Origin: Ramazzottius varieornatus
Lineage: Eukaryota > Tardigrada > Eutardigrada > Parachela > Ramazzottiidae
Reading direction: 5' to 3'
DNA length: 64,000 nt
Assembly: GCA_001949185.1 (NCBI GenBank)
Contig: BDGG01000012.1
Coordinates: 1,320,035 to 1,384,034 of the forward strand
Shown here: in pieces, positions 23,401 to 34,875 of the stretch
Position numbering within the stretch: position 1 is the stretch's first letter
Layout: each line of letters starts with the position of its first letter
Translations under genes and position numbers: made by a program
Notes under the pieces: generated by a model
Seen by the model: only the letters and a program-made list of their open reading frames with translations
Database searches by the model: none
Told to the model about the DNA's origin: nothing

Positions 23401-24267
23401 CCATGGGTCCTCGCAGGGCTCGCACTCCCATTCGCATGATCATGGCTCGCATAATCATGGCCACAACCATAGCCATGGGCATAGCCATTCACATGGTCCT
23501 CTGGATAACAACACGGAAGTCTCGCACTCCCATGTCATTACGGCTGGTCCTGCAAACGGAAATGTCCATGCTGGACATTCGCATGGCCACGGCGCAAATA
23601 TCAACGTAAGAGAAGTTCCCAGTACGTAAATGGTACGGTCGATTCTCAACGGGCTCTTGTTTCTTTGCAGGTACGGGCAGCTTTCATCCATGTGCTCGGT
23701 GATCTCTTCCAAAGCGTTGGTGTCCTCATCGCGGCCTACGTGATTAAGTACAAGGTATGTAATTGGCATTCGGCACCCCTGACTGAGAGGTGAGTTTGAT
23801 AGAATATATATTTCCAGCCGGAGTGGGGCGTTGTCGATGCCATCTGCACCTTCCTTTTCTCGATTCTCGTACTGTTCACAACCGTCCAGATCATGCGAGA
23901 AACGCTGACGGTCCTAATGGAAGGTATCCCGGTGGGACTAGACTACAACGCCATCCGCGACTCGCTACAGTCCGTGCCTGGAGTCACCAAGCTTCATAAC
24001 CTCCGCATATGGGCGTTAACCATGGACAAGATCGCCCTCAGCGCCCATCTAGCCATACGTAACTGTACCTCTTTCTGGAAAAAGTCTTTCGAAATCAGTG
24101 TTGAAGAGCTTTTTGCTACAGAACCCGGTGCCAAGACGCAAGAAGTCCTACAGTTGGCCCTGATTCGCCTGAGGACTGACTACAACATTCACGAAGCCAC
24201 GTTGCAAGTGGAAGACTACCACGAGATGATGAATGACTGCACGCGTTGTAAGGAGCCAGCAGATTAG
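20480..24267 (+). CDS. ZnT-family zinc transporter (SLC30A2/3/4/8 type)
   Basis: Eight exons: 20480-20634, 22507-22751, 22815-22961, 23033-23222, 23314-23605, 23671-23754, 23818-24058, 24122-24267; 499 residues. It is a cation diffusion facilitator that moves Zn2+ out of the cytosol into vesicles. The zinc-site motifs are intact: DAAHLLTD in helix 2 and HVLGD in helix 5. The loop between helices 4 and 5 is very His-rich (about 35 His, coded at 23338-23600), and the C-terminal domain ends [13 protein letters not shown] as in ZnT2/3/8. Exon 1 is assigned because its strong GGGTAAGT donor leaves phase 2, which fits exon 2 exactly. Its 1.87 kb intron makes it the least certain part. The last intron (63 nt) has no in-frame stop. 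Confidence 0.9.
21288..21725. mobile_element. Terminal-inverted-repeat element in ZnT intron 1
   Basis: Imperfect inverted repeats of about 46-50 bp lie at 21288-21333 and 21676-21725. A core of about 26 bp, containing TGATGTGCTGCTGAAGCGCG, matches with one mismatch, and the outermost TATGCACAG is shared. The 340 bp interior has no long open frame. It looks like a non-autonomous DNA transposon. The exact ends and target duplication are not resolved. Confidence 0.65.
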
Positions 24268-24593
24268 TTCCTTGGTATGCAGCTTTGCGTTGCTCAACTT
24301 GGTATGTTTTTTATCTTCTCGTCGGCTTTTATAAGTTGCAGGTTTTTTTATTGACGATTTAATTTCGAGTTTCACAATGGAGAGAACTCTTTTAATTCCG
24401 GCAAACTGCTTTCATCGAGTACCTTTCCCCCAACAGCCTTCATGATCTGTGATTTTTTAACGTTGGTTTTTCGACTAGCCTTATGTTTCTCAAAATAATA
24501 TTCCGAACCAAGGTGCTCAGAATGAACCCTCGAATGAAGCAATGAGGGACTGAAATTTGAAATGTCCATTTCGTCCGAATTACGACAGAAATC
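24268..24593. other. Convergent 3' region of ZnT and the 125-residue gene
   Basis: A 65-codon minus-strand frame at 24372-24569 begins with ATG, but I find no splice connection or similarity for it. Nothing else was seen. Confidence 0.4.
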
Positions 24594-25240
24594 CTACAAA
24601 TTTTTCTTTTGGGAGTAGCGGCTGCTCATATTCCGCGTTAGGTTTTCCATGAGAGCGATCTGGAGAGAACGAACGATAAATGCTTAGATTTTTCCATGGA
24701 GTTTCGGAAGGAAGCTAAGATATGGGCACGTACGTCCTTTTTGGTCATCGTTTGCGACCTTGGGATGCTGGGAGGCCTTAGGTCCATGTCCATGAAGGTT
24801 TGCAATCGAAGCGCATCGATAGCGTTTTCTTGACCACCGATCAAGACTTGATTTTCTATTTCCTTCGCACAAACCAAAAACGAATCTGAATTATACGGTT
24901 TTTAATTGTAGCGTAGAATTACTTAGCCGACCTTCATCCTTTGCTCGCGAAACTGGCCGTGAGATAAACGTAGTTTGGCTGAGAGGTATCTGAAATAACA
25001 ATGCGCGGAATGGTTCTTCGGAAGAAACCCGGGAACATGGGTAAGACAGATAAATGCTTATCCGACCATCCGTTCCACAAAACGCTACGGGCACAGCATG
25101 ACAAGAGAGTCTTACGAGGGGTGGTCAACTGTGGTAGTTTTGCGTTGAGAAGTCTTTGGCGCCACTTCCGGCAGAGCGCGGGATCCCAAACGTCCAGTCG
25201 TGCCAACGGGCGCCTCTGCCGGCGTTGTCCGTCGCTCCAT
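24594..25240 (-). CDS. Unrecognised small protein, 125 residues
   Basis: Proposed exons on the minus strand: 25116-25240, 24932-24989, 24734-24862, 24594-24659. I do not recognise the family. The model rests on phase-compatible splice sites: a GTAAGA donor after 25116, TTTCAG before 24989, a weaker GTCGGC donor with a GAAG acceptor between exons 2 and 3, and CTCTCCAG before the last exon. The product is basic at the N terminus, then has a helical, charged stretch (LSHGQFREQRMKEIENQ) and FMDMDLRPPSIPRSQTM. It has no signal peptide or membrane helix. The second intron boundary is the weakest point. The gene could be longer or end differently. Confidence 0.45.
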
Positions 25241-25971
25241 ACGGATACCTCCAGCACCTTCTGCGCTTAATCTACCAAACCGCTATGTTGTGACCGGCTT
25301 TGGAACTTTGACGCAAGAACCTCGTCGTTTCTGCCAGCTTCTCTGTTTTCGTTTCCGGTTTCCAGGCAGTTCTACGCATGAAGATTCCACCTACAGTGAA
25401 TAGTCCCACACCACACATTTACAGTTGTGCGCGGTGGGATCTGACATGTTTCTGAAGAGCACTTCAGAACCAAGTGCACCTGTCGGCCGGCCAAGAACAT
25501 TCCGCGAAGCAAAGAAACGTTTCGAAGTTCCACTGTCCCATCTGCGGTCCCGTCCAGAAATAGTAAAACCCTGCTAGCCTGTGGGTGTGGCCTGAGGTTA
25601 TAGGAGGTACTGATACCGCGGAAAATTTTCGGTTTTGCGAAAGTTCTCTTGAATCTCTTCCTGTCTCGTCCAGTCCCGTCTTCGTTCAGTGCTCTCACAG
25701 CTGCCCGTACAACTTTATGAATCTCAAAACCGCGTGTCCTTGTATCTGCTTCTAGGTGTTCCCGGCCTGTTCCACAAAGCTCAGTATACCACTTGTCGAG
25801 AATGCGCTAGTTGTTGCGGCTGAAGTGTTTGTTCAGCCTCTAGCCTCCGACTCAGCGTCATTCTTGGCTGCAGTTTTTGGATATCAACCCCACGATCAGG
25901 CCTTCGGAGCAGCTGTTTCACGGTAGTCGCACCGTCTGCGAATCGGGAGGCGGCCACATCGACCGCCAGCT
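25241..25971. other. Divergent region between the 125-residue gene and EBAG9
   Basis: Expected to contain the promoters and 5' UTRs of both neighbours. A minus-strand open frame at 25372-25698 has no recognised motif. Confidence 0.4.
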
Positions 25972-26815
25972 ATGAAGTGTAAATCGCCAATCGCGTTGTT
26001 TGTGCAGTGTTTGAAGAGCATATGGAGGATTATCTTCGGAAGGAAACGACTCGCTTCGGGAGAGCTTTCACAGCACGTTCCCGCAACTAATAGCAACAAC
26101 CTGGTAGGATTTGCGGGAGTTACGGTGGATCATGTGCCAAGCAGCCATGCAGGCACATCCTCGGTACGATCTACAGATCTGTCTGGATAGAGCATATATA
26201 CAGTATATATATACGAATGCTTCGGTTATACCAGGGTCCTGGTTATGCAGTAATAACAGCATAACAGCATGTTGTTTTCACATTTAGGTAACGAACAACA
26301 GCTCTTGGCAGGACTGGAATACCGATTTGTCAGCATCGACCTGTCGCTATCAGTATCCCTCGTCTGCAGGAGGTGAAGTGCCCACAAATTTCTCACCCGT
26401 GGATGCCTGGAGGCAGTCTGTGATCCAGCAGAAAGCTCAAGCACCAGTCTCAAATGTTGAAGAGGAGATTCACTTCTTCGACGATATGGCTCCTAAAGTG
26501 CAGAAGCAGAAGAAGGTACTCGTACGATTACAGCGCGACAATGCGGAAACTCTTCTCGCAAAGTAGTCCAGATATCGCATTTTTGCTTTGCAGATATCCC
26601 TGAAAGCGTCTAGTGAAGAAGCGCTTCAAAGTAATCCAAGCCCACGTTTAGCTTTCAACGCGGTAGGAACTGTTAACCTCGGACTTTCGGAATGGGTGGA
26701 TAACGAGACAGAAAACAACTGGGACGTAGAGGAACTCGATCCTCGAGAAGTGCGCAAAGCTAGTAGGAAGCTTGCCAGAGAACACACTTCTGCATCGGGG
26801 CATTATGCCTCATAA
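25972..26815 (+). CDS. EBAG9: EBAG9/RCAS1-like Golgi membrane protein
   Basis: Three exons: 25972-26163, 26288-26515, 26594-26815; 213 residues, the same length as human EBAG9. EBAG9 is a Golgi and secretory-vesicle protein that restrains regulated secretion. The N-terminal hydrophobic anchor (IALFVQCLKSIWRIIF) is followed by a low-complexity middle with WQDWNTDL. Then comes the conserved FFDDMAPKVQKQKK, and later LSEWVDNETENNWDVEEL, corresponding to the acidic Trp-containing block before the terminal coiled coil. The coiled coil itself is shorter than in vertebrates. The similarity is moderate but ordered along the whole protein. Confidence 0.78.
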
Positions 26816-27747
26816 CTAAAGAAGTACTTATCCATTCGACTTTCCATTCGACTTTCAGCTCGCGCTCTTCTATTCTATTTATTTTTCACCTAGCTGTGTC
26901 TGATTGACACATTGACAAACAATAATTTAGTTTGGGTTCTCCGACTACTTCCGGTCCGCAGTGCAGACCGGCTAAAGTGTGCATAGTTCTTCTAGGCACA
27001 GTACTCTCACCACTCCGATGGATATCCGGTTGAATTATGACCTAAGAACGCCACTCTTTCACCACCGCGTCCGCCTGTACGAAGACTTGCAGATGCAAAA
27101 AATCCCGCCTAGTCGCAAGCGGACTGAGTGGTTCGCCTTCGGGCTCGACATATATATGTGTTGACGAGGTCTTCCGTAAGTCCCAATAAAGTTTGGTCAA
27201 GGATAGAAGCCGGAAACGTTTTGTCTGATGTCTTGAGAGGTATTCCCGGAGGTAGTTGCGAACAAACCAGCCATTTCCCGTCGACTCCCGCGGCAGCCGC
27301 AGGAGCGATAAAAGGTTCACCGGAAACTGGAACTGGATCATGGACGTACGTACTACGCACGGCCGCTCTGGCTATCCGCTGCAGAACGGGACGGGCACCT
27401 AGACGTCACAGCGAGTGCGATTGCAAACTTGGCTCGCATTTGCGAGAATTCGATTTGACGTCACTTCATGCATCACTAGTAAATGAACGGAGCGAACGAT
27501 AGGGGCGGATAAATAATGAACGGAAGATTAATTAAACCAGGCCGGCAAGAGGCATCTTGCCATTCAGAGAACTTCGTTAGGAATTTTGTGTTGAATTTAT
27601 GTTGGCTCTTGAGATTTCTTCGTGGTGCTTGTTCTGGTTTACCAGCTAAGGTCCTCGTGACGACTTGCATCCTTTTCCCCAGCTCTCGAACTCATTTCCC
27701 TTATCCTTTGACGTTTTAGAACTGTCCACTGCAGTACACACTTCGAA
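26816..27747. other. Intergenic between EBAG9 and RPLP1
   Basis: No gene is supported. Open frames on both strands at 27042-27502 overlap one another without a recognised motif. The RPLP1 promoter should lie at the right end. Confidence 0.45.
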
Positions 27748-28371
27748 ATGGCCAGCAAGGAAGAACTAGCCTGCGTCTATTCCGCTCTCATTCTGTTGGA
27801 TGACGATGTCGCCGTCACGGTACGTTCTCATACATTCCCACTGTTGAAGTTTGAAGTATAACATCTTGTGTTCCAGGGAGACAAGATCCAGACACTCCTG
27901 AAAGCCGCCAGCGTCGATGTTGAGCCATATTGGCCCGGTAAGCTGGATCGTTCTTTGCTGCATCATAACACAGTTGTTTTGATTGATCATTGATTATGTG
28001 GCTGTCTTGATTGTTGCATAAGATTCCGTGGCCCCGTACTGCAAGTGACATTGCTTCGTTTTCTCGTAGATCTGTTTGCCCGGTCGCTCGAATCAGTCAG
28101 TTTGAAAGAACTTGTGTCCAGCTTTGGCAGTGCCGCTCCTGCTGCTGCACCGGCTGCTGCAGCCGCGCCTGCTGCTGCCGCAGCTCCTGCCGCAGAGGAC
28201 AAGGGAAAGAAAGAAGGTGAGCAAAAAACTGCCCAGAAGACGTTCGATGGATTCAGGATTTATGTCGTATGTCACAGCTAAACGTAACGTGTATCTTTCT
28301 TTCCAGACAAGAAGGCCGCCAAAGAAGAAGAACCAGAGGATGAGGATATGGGTTTTGGCTTGTTTGATTAG
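27748..28371 (+). CDS. RPLP1: 60S acidic ribosomal protein P1
   Basis: Four exons: 27748-27819, 27877-27937, 28070-28216, 28307-28371; 114 residues, the usual size. P1 pairs with P2 on the ribosomal stalk and recruits translation factors. Seen: the N-terminal helical domain (ELACVYSALILLDDDVAVTG, DKIQTLLKAASVDVEPYWP, DLFARSL), the Ala/Pro hinge coded by GCT-rich repeats near 28135-28195, and the invariant acidic terminus EDEDMGFGLFD. The mixed GCT/GCC/GCA codons in the hinge make that stretch internally repetitive. Confidence 0.97.
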
Positions 28372-28743
28372 AGCGTTTTTGGTTTTGTTCTCTACTTCAA
28401 ATTTGCGTTTCCTTTGTCATGGAGAATCATGTATTAAAGTAATTAAAATCCTAGCTTGACAAACCGTCCATCTGCGTTTCTGGTGATGCTAGTTCTGCGC
28501 AAGATCTTCGGTCCAGGGTTAGGCCGGTAGCATTCCATTACTAGCTGTCTCAATCAGGCCAGAACACAGTCGAGATGAATTAGCCGCTCTGCTGCTGCTA
28601 AGACTCAAATAGAAAACTGTATAGACAAAGGTTCACCGGGAAAGATTATCAGAAAGTATCATGTGGAAACGGACTGAGAATAACTCATGACTACGAGTGT
28701 CATGAAACACTGCATTACGAACGAGGTGCGAAAGAAACGACGT
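28372..28743. other. Convergent 3' flanks of RPLP1 and VPS53
   Basis: Both genes end towards this stretch. Apart from the RPLP1 poly(A) hexamer I see nothing in it. Confidence 0.5.
28433..28438 (+). terminator. Probable poly(A) signal of RPLP1
   Basis: ATTAAA lies 62 bases after the RPLP1 stop codon and is the nearest signal-like hexamer. Assigned by position only. Confidence 0.5.
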
Positions 28744-31700
28744 CTAGAGACGATTACGTATCAGCATTTCCAGCTTCCTTATTCTGCCAGACTCTGGCTC
28801 GTTCCCTAGCGCAGATGCGTCGCCTTGAGCCGCCGCGGTAGCTAGCTGAGTCTGCGAAGTGGAAGGCCCTTGGTTTCGATACAGCTCCAGGAAAGTCGCC
28901 TGTTCTCCTCGTTTGATATTCTGCAATGAGAAGCATCAGTTCAAACTTCAAACTTCTGAGAGATCGGTTCGTATACTTATGGGGAAAGTATTCATCTGAT
29001 TCGATGACCATACCTTCATTTCTAAGATCTTCTGCAGCTCACTGGAATCCGAATCAGGTAGTAACTGAGTATACTTCTCGACGAAGACATTGGGGTTATC
29101 CGTGGGAGCCATCACGACCTTGAGGATCATTTCCGCCTTGGTCATTCCTTTCACGACTATTTTCGTGAAGCTAGAAAGCAGACCGACTGAGACTTGGAAC
29201 TACTACACAGCGAAGACGTTGCGAAAGTAGGAATCGTCCGGATCAAGGTTTTACCTGGAGGGCGGTTTTCTGGAGATCTGAGAACCGAGGGAAGGCAAGT
29301 CCAAAAGGACGGTTTTCAGCATATGCGTATCCAGTAGAAGCTGTTCCGCACCCACTGCGCTGATGGTCTTGCACTTGTATATGTGCGCAACATACTTTGG
29401 AATGAAGGTGTTGGCGAACTTGATACAAAACTGAGTGAAGAACTTGCGCGAAGAACTCAAGTAGTTCCGAAGAATGGGAAGCGTAGTTCGAAGATGCGTT
29501 ACGATGGCACTGACGAACCCACTCTGGTCTCCTACCACCTCCACTGACTGCCATTGTCGCTTCGTCATCGCGATCAGAGCTGGTTCACAGGCGGTTTCCA
29601 AATCGTTGACCAGCAGCTGAATGCTGGTAGTTATCACGCTGGAAAAGATTTGGATACAAGTTAGTGAATAGTGTGCTGCAAAGGGGTCAGCAACCAAACT
29701 GCGTCCGACGCATTACACCTGCATACTCTTACACCGCAATAACAACACATCGTCATGTATGCAAGCGCATGACGTTTGTCTGCCCGGCTTCCGCTTAGAC
29801 AAATCAAACTTTAGAATTCAAAGAAAACGAACTGGTTCTGGTCCATAAATAACGCGAACTGGACCACTTACGAGTTGAAGACTGTCTGTTCGGGGGAGAA
29901 GTCGATGTCCGCAGCAAATTCCGCTCCCGCTTTCTCCTTCAACTTGTCTTCCAGTTGCTGGATAGTCTCACAGCAGTACTCGGCTGTTGTAAGTATACTG
30001 CATATTTTCCGCACTTCCTCTTCGGTCAGACGACTGGGCGAAGGAGTTTCACCTTCTTTGAGGAAGGTCTGGATCAAACCGGTAGTTGCAGCTGCTATGC
30101 TGGCAGCTGTGCTGGAGTTCTTCGGGAAGTTTGCGACCAAGACCCTGTTTGCGTAGGTCTTGAGGTACTTCCGGAATACTCCAGCTAACTGGACGAGTGC
30201 CTGGCCGCTGTATGTCATCTGACCACACTGAAGCAGACACTTCTTGTAAAACACGAAGAGGTCCGCGCAACTTGGTAGAACTGCTCCCAATCCACCTTCT
30301 TGCGGACAGTTTTCGGTCGGCCTAGCCACACCCTTCAACCGGAAGTCTTCTGCGAACCTATCCATCAGTTCAGCCAGATTCCTACCAATAGAGAAAATGT
30401 TAATCTTGAATTCTACCACATCACCTACAGCTTCCTACCGGTCTTGGGCATCAACGTATATGTCCATGAAGGGTTCAAAGCATCTGGAAATAGCTCCTTG
30501 GAATGGGTTGGATGGGACTTTGACGAACTGTTCCGTGCTTTTCTCGTCTTTGAGCCCGTTGTCTCCGTCAGACTGGAAAGGGTTCTTGTCATCTGGATAG
30601 CTTATGGGTGGCGCCAGTTTTGGCATCTCAGTTAGTGAGGCCTGTGCACACAAACGTTTCATACAGTCAAGGAAGCCGATAACCCATCTTCACCTACTGA
30701 TTCGCTCACGAAGGCGGCCAGCGGAATAGCTGGATCGGGGAACCGCTTAACCAGGAAGGACTCGAATAGCATCGTTTTCTGAATGGCGAAGAGCAAAAGT
30801 TTCACATCGATTTCGCTTCTTCTGTGTAGCATTACTTTTCCGAGTTCTGACCTACGATAAAAGAGAACACTAGTTTTAAACGAAATATTTAAGTACGCTC
30901 TAAAAGCAAACGTTTTTGTGGGTTTCACGTATTTTTGTTCACGGTTTGGCGGTCAAGGATTATGTATCTTCTAATTGAGTACTGTACGTGCGTTGGTCTT
31001 CTGATAATGACAAACCGGAATAGCCCATATGCATGATTCTGTACGTAAGACGCCTAAGGCCAGTCACGGTTGACAAACGACCTAATTTCCCAGTCATAAT
31101 ATTCTACCACACCTGCAGTGAAAAAACGCAGTGCGAACACTTGCATCATCTCGGTGGATGCCAAGGATGTAGAAAATGGACAGCGTTCTTCTGATTTTAC
31201 TCCTCTCCTTCACCTACTCTGCCGACGCAGAGCAAAGCTATGGACGAAAAGTGGGAACCTTCCAACAAAAGTCGCATCAGGTATATTCCATCTATCAGTC
31301 TACTATTGATAGTCAGGTTTATGATGAAATATTTTGTCGACAGGTTCGTGGTGAAGTCTATGCTGTAAACAGCACAACCTTCCTTCTAAAGAACTTCATG
31401 TATGATGGAATGGGAACTGACACCTACTTCTTCGTCGGTTCGTCGAAAGAGCCCTCGGAACGTGGTACGCTAGTGGCCGATGAAACAGGCAAGACCAATC
31501 TGTTGCGGCAGTACATGGGAGAAGACCTGCTCATTAGCATCCCGGACGACAAAACCATCCCCGAATTCAAGTGGCTGGCAGTGTGGGACGTATCCGAGCA
31601 GAAGAGTTACGGGGACGTCCAGATACCCGCCCAGTTCGATCCGCCAAAGCAACAACTTCTGGGCGAATTCCTTCAAACATACCACGGTGTGAAGTCTGGC

Positions 31701-34700
31701 GATATCAAAGTTATAGATTCGAAAACCTTGCGCATTCCCAACTTCCACTTCGATGGCGCAGCCGACGCCATCTTTTTCGCGGGTATCGGGCAAGTACCGT
31801 CGTCCCACGGACTACAGGTCCCGACGGAAACAGGATATGATAAACTAAATAGATACACTGGACAAATCCTAACTTTGAGATTGCCTGGCGAAACCACAGT
31901 GCTAGACATCGACTGGCTGTGTGTGTGGGACCCGACATACAGTCAAAGTTACGGATACGTCCTGGTACCTGCTAACCTCAACATTCCACCGTCACTGGGA
32001 AGCCTCATTGGAATCGGGTATTCCAGACTGCCGAACTGTGAACGTCTTCATCAGCGACTTCAGGTATGGAATCTTGAATGGAGCAGAGGATCGTATAAAC
32101 ATCTCGAAAAGCTTATGTAACAACATTTCAGGTTAGCTGGGAAGTGTTTGGAGGTTACCTTACAATTCAACTAGCGGGGCTGATCGACGAAGACGAGTAC
32201 ATGGCGTTCGGGTACAGCGGAAGCAACAACGCCTCGACCATGATAGGCTCCGATGTCGCCATAGCCTGGTGGGATGGTCTCGGGAAAGTGGAAGATTTCT
32301 TCATCACAGCGAAAGCTCCCTGCTCAAACATCGACGGAGTTAAGGGCGGCGTTTGCGCGGACACGATGCTTGGCGGCGTCAACGATCTGATGGCATTGGA
32401 AACGAAACGTGAAGGTGGACTGACCATCATTTCCTACCAAAGGCCGCTGAAGACCACTGACGCCTCATTCGACCATATGATAGTGCCCGAAGAACCCGTC
32501 TACATTGTATGGTCCATAGGTCCCCTGGACTCCCAACGACAACCGTCAAAGCATTCCCTCTACTCTCGGTCCGATAGACAACTACGGTTCGGAAGAGCCA
32601 GCGAGAAAAACTGCGACAAGTTTGACACTGGGGTTGTCAGAAACCGACCAACTCCGTGGCCAGGTAGGACACCCAGTACCCTAATACTATATCTCCTCCA
32701 ATTCTGACAGTGGTTTCGTACAGGGATCAAACTGACCGGAGACCGTCATCGTTCCTTCGTGGCTCAAATTGGTCCATCGGGTGGCGCCAAAGGTTATGAA
32801 GGCTTGACAGGTTTCCATTCCTGGGGCTTGGCGTGGTTCATCAACGGAACCCTCGTGCCTGAACTCGTCCTCAAGCGTGGAGTAACATACACCTTCTACG
32901 TACAAGGCGGGAAGAACTCGCAAAACCTCGAGTACTACCATCCCCTGTACATCACCTCTGAGCCGGACGGTGGGTTCGCCCAAAAAAAGGATGCCGACCG
33001 TCAGCGAGCCCGAGTATACGCTGGAGTTCGGCGAGGTCGCAACAATGAATACGAAGCCACAGCAGCTGGTCCGTTATGCGTTTGGAAAGAACTGACCAAC
33101 AACGTCAAGGCGGAAGACTATAACAACTTTTTCGCCTACAAGAGCCAGCTGGACTATGCTTGTGAACCTGGCCAACCTGGTGTACTCACCTTCACTCCGG
33201 ACTCTTCCATGCCAGATACCATGTACTACCAAAGCTACACGCAACGGAATCTTGGATGGAAGATAACTTTGGTAGACAATTTTGACGATCCCTCTCTTGC
33301 TCAAGTGTATCGAAGTGCTACTTCCGCCTCGAATTCAATCGACGATCCTGATGTATCGAACTCGTCGTCTAGAAGAACCACCCACAACCTGACCATCTAC
33401 CTATCGTTTTGTTACCTCGTCCTCATTACGTTACGAACATTTGAGCAGTAGTAGCGATAACGAATAAAGGACTCACCTCGTGATGTCGCAGAACTCCAGC
33501 GCGATTTGTTCGGACACTCCCCAGTCCAGCGGGAACATCGGTCCGAAACGCTTCTCGAAATCCACGAGCGTAGTCTTTAGCCAAGTGAATCGCTTCTCCA
33601 CTTTGTCCAGCCAGGCGTTCTGAATCATTCAAAGTCAAATTCGATAGGCCCTCCAAGTGTGGAAGAAAGATAGGAGGCACGACTCACGTCTTGTGAGCCT
33701 TCAAACAGCACCGTGTATTCCGAAAGTTGCATTTTGATGAACCAACTTAATAACTCTTTCCTGCAAAGTAAACAGTTACAAAGGAGCACGAGACGCCCAT
33801 CCCTAAATTAAAGGTTCTCACGTACTTTATCTGAGGGTCCAGGACAGATACGACACGGCATGCATCTGCCAACTGTTGCGACGGGGTTCCTTGCTTAGCG
33901 TTCGCCATGGAGAATGCCGCTCTAAAATCTGTTAACAGCTGCGCTCCGAGCTCTTGGCGGATTTTGCCTAACCTAGAAACAGAATGGTGTATTACGTTCA
34001 ATAGCATTCCAAAGACATTTTGTGCCACAACAGACTCACAGGAGACTGTTTGACCAACGACTATACGAGATAGAACGTAACAGAGGAACCTCACCGATCA
34101 GCCAGCACGCGAATCTCCGGGATCACCAAGTACTTGTCAAAGTGTTCCAGGACGTGCATCAAACCCTGCAATAGGTTTGCGATTTCTCCATACTGACGAC
34201 GGCTTTGAAGGGACCTGCGGAACCATAATAGTTGAGTTAGAATTTCCCAGCCTTACAGCGAACTCGACATAACCTACTCTAGGGTATCCACACCTCCAAC
34301 CAGCATATGCAAGTGGTTAAGAGTCGTGATGGAAGCTGTAAGGTTCTTCTTAGCGTGATCCAGCTGTTTGATGTCGCCAGTTATAGACTTGACCATTTCC
34401 TCGGACTTCTCCGCTTTCTGCTTGATGTCTCGAATCTGGACGAACAACTGACCGATGGCTTCCTGTGCGTCCTTCAGCGCATTCTGTCCATCGGCTCCCG
34501 CCTCAGTCTGCGTCCGTAAGGTATCGCGGATCTGTCCGTCAAGGTAGCGAATTTCCTGTTTCACTTTCACGATAGCGTCATCGATGTTGGTGAGTGACTG
34601 TTCGGTTGGAAATAGCGTGTTAATGTAATCCACCACGTTAAACTCTACCCCATCCAGCGGGTCCAGGCTTGGGTACACCTATAACATGACACCAGCCGTA

Positions 34701-34875
34701 CGTCTGCCACGCTGGTGAACGGTCTTCGATTTACAAAAGCGCGACGAGAGACCTGAAGTAATTTCTACAGCGTTGCGAAGTTTGCACATACCTCTTGCAT
34801 GGCTTGCAGTATATCCACAGGTAAGACCAGCCCTTTGGAGTCCATGGGTTCCCGATCGCCTCCCTGTGCGTCCAT
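28744..34875 (-). CDS. VPS53: VPS53, GARP/EARP tethering complex subunit
   Basis: Twelve exons on the minus strand: 34792-34875, 34278-34678, 34095-34214, 33826-33972, 33688-33760, 33477-33619, 30698-30851, 30439-30641, 29872-30381, 29255-29638, 29014-29170, 28744-28920; 850 residues (human about 830). VPS53 tethers endosome-derived vesicles at the trans-Golgi network. The match is collinear: [37 protein letters not shown], the coiled coil ending [71 protein letters not shown] and the terminal [13 protein letters not shown]. Intron 6 (30852-33476, 2.6 kb) encloses the Skeletor gene on the other strand. All other introns are below 250 nt. Confidence 0.95.
31176..33451 (+). CDS. Skeletor-like protein with two DM13 domains and a DOMON domain
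   Basis: Four exons: 31176-31280, 31344-32063, 32132-32663, 32724-33451; 694 residues. A signal peptide ([18 protein letters not shown]) precedes two DM13 domains at about residues 23-135 and 140-255, each with a [12 protein letters not shown] core (the second reads [17 protein letters not shown]). A DOMON domain follows ([28 protein letters not shown]). The next block, [16 protein letters not shown] with YTFYVQGG, matches the Skeletor C-terminal region. The C terminus is hydrophobic ([15 protein letters not shown]), suggesting a GPI or membrane anchor. The domains suggest an extracellular redox or matrix protein. Drosophila Skeletor was linked to spindle matrix and cuticle. The first intron is 63 nt with no in-frame stop. 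The gene lies inside VPS53 intron 6, antisense. Confidence 0.9.
33463..33468 (+). terminator. Probable poly(A) signal of Skeletor
   Basis: AATAAA begins 12 bases after the Skeletor stop. Cleavage 10-30 bases further on would put the Skeletor 3' end in or next to antisense VPS53 exon 6, which begins at 33477. Confidence 0.6.

Noticed and set aside
24372..24569. 65-codon minus-strand frame with ATG
   Set aside because: Lies downstream of the 125-residue gene's stop and could not be joined to it in phase.
27042..27502. Open frames on both strands upstream of RPLP1
   Set aside because: Three frames compete over the same bases; none has signal, domain or splice support.
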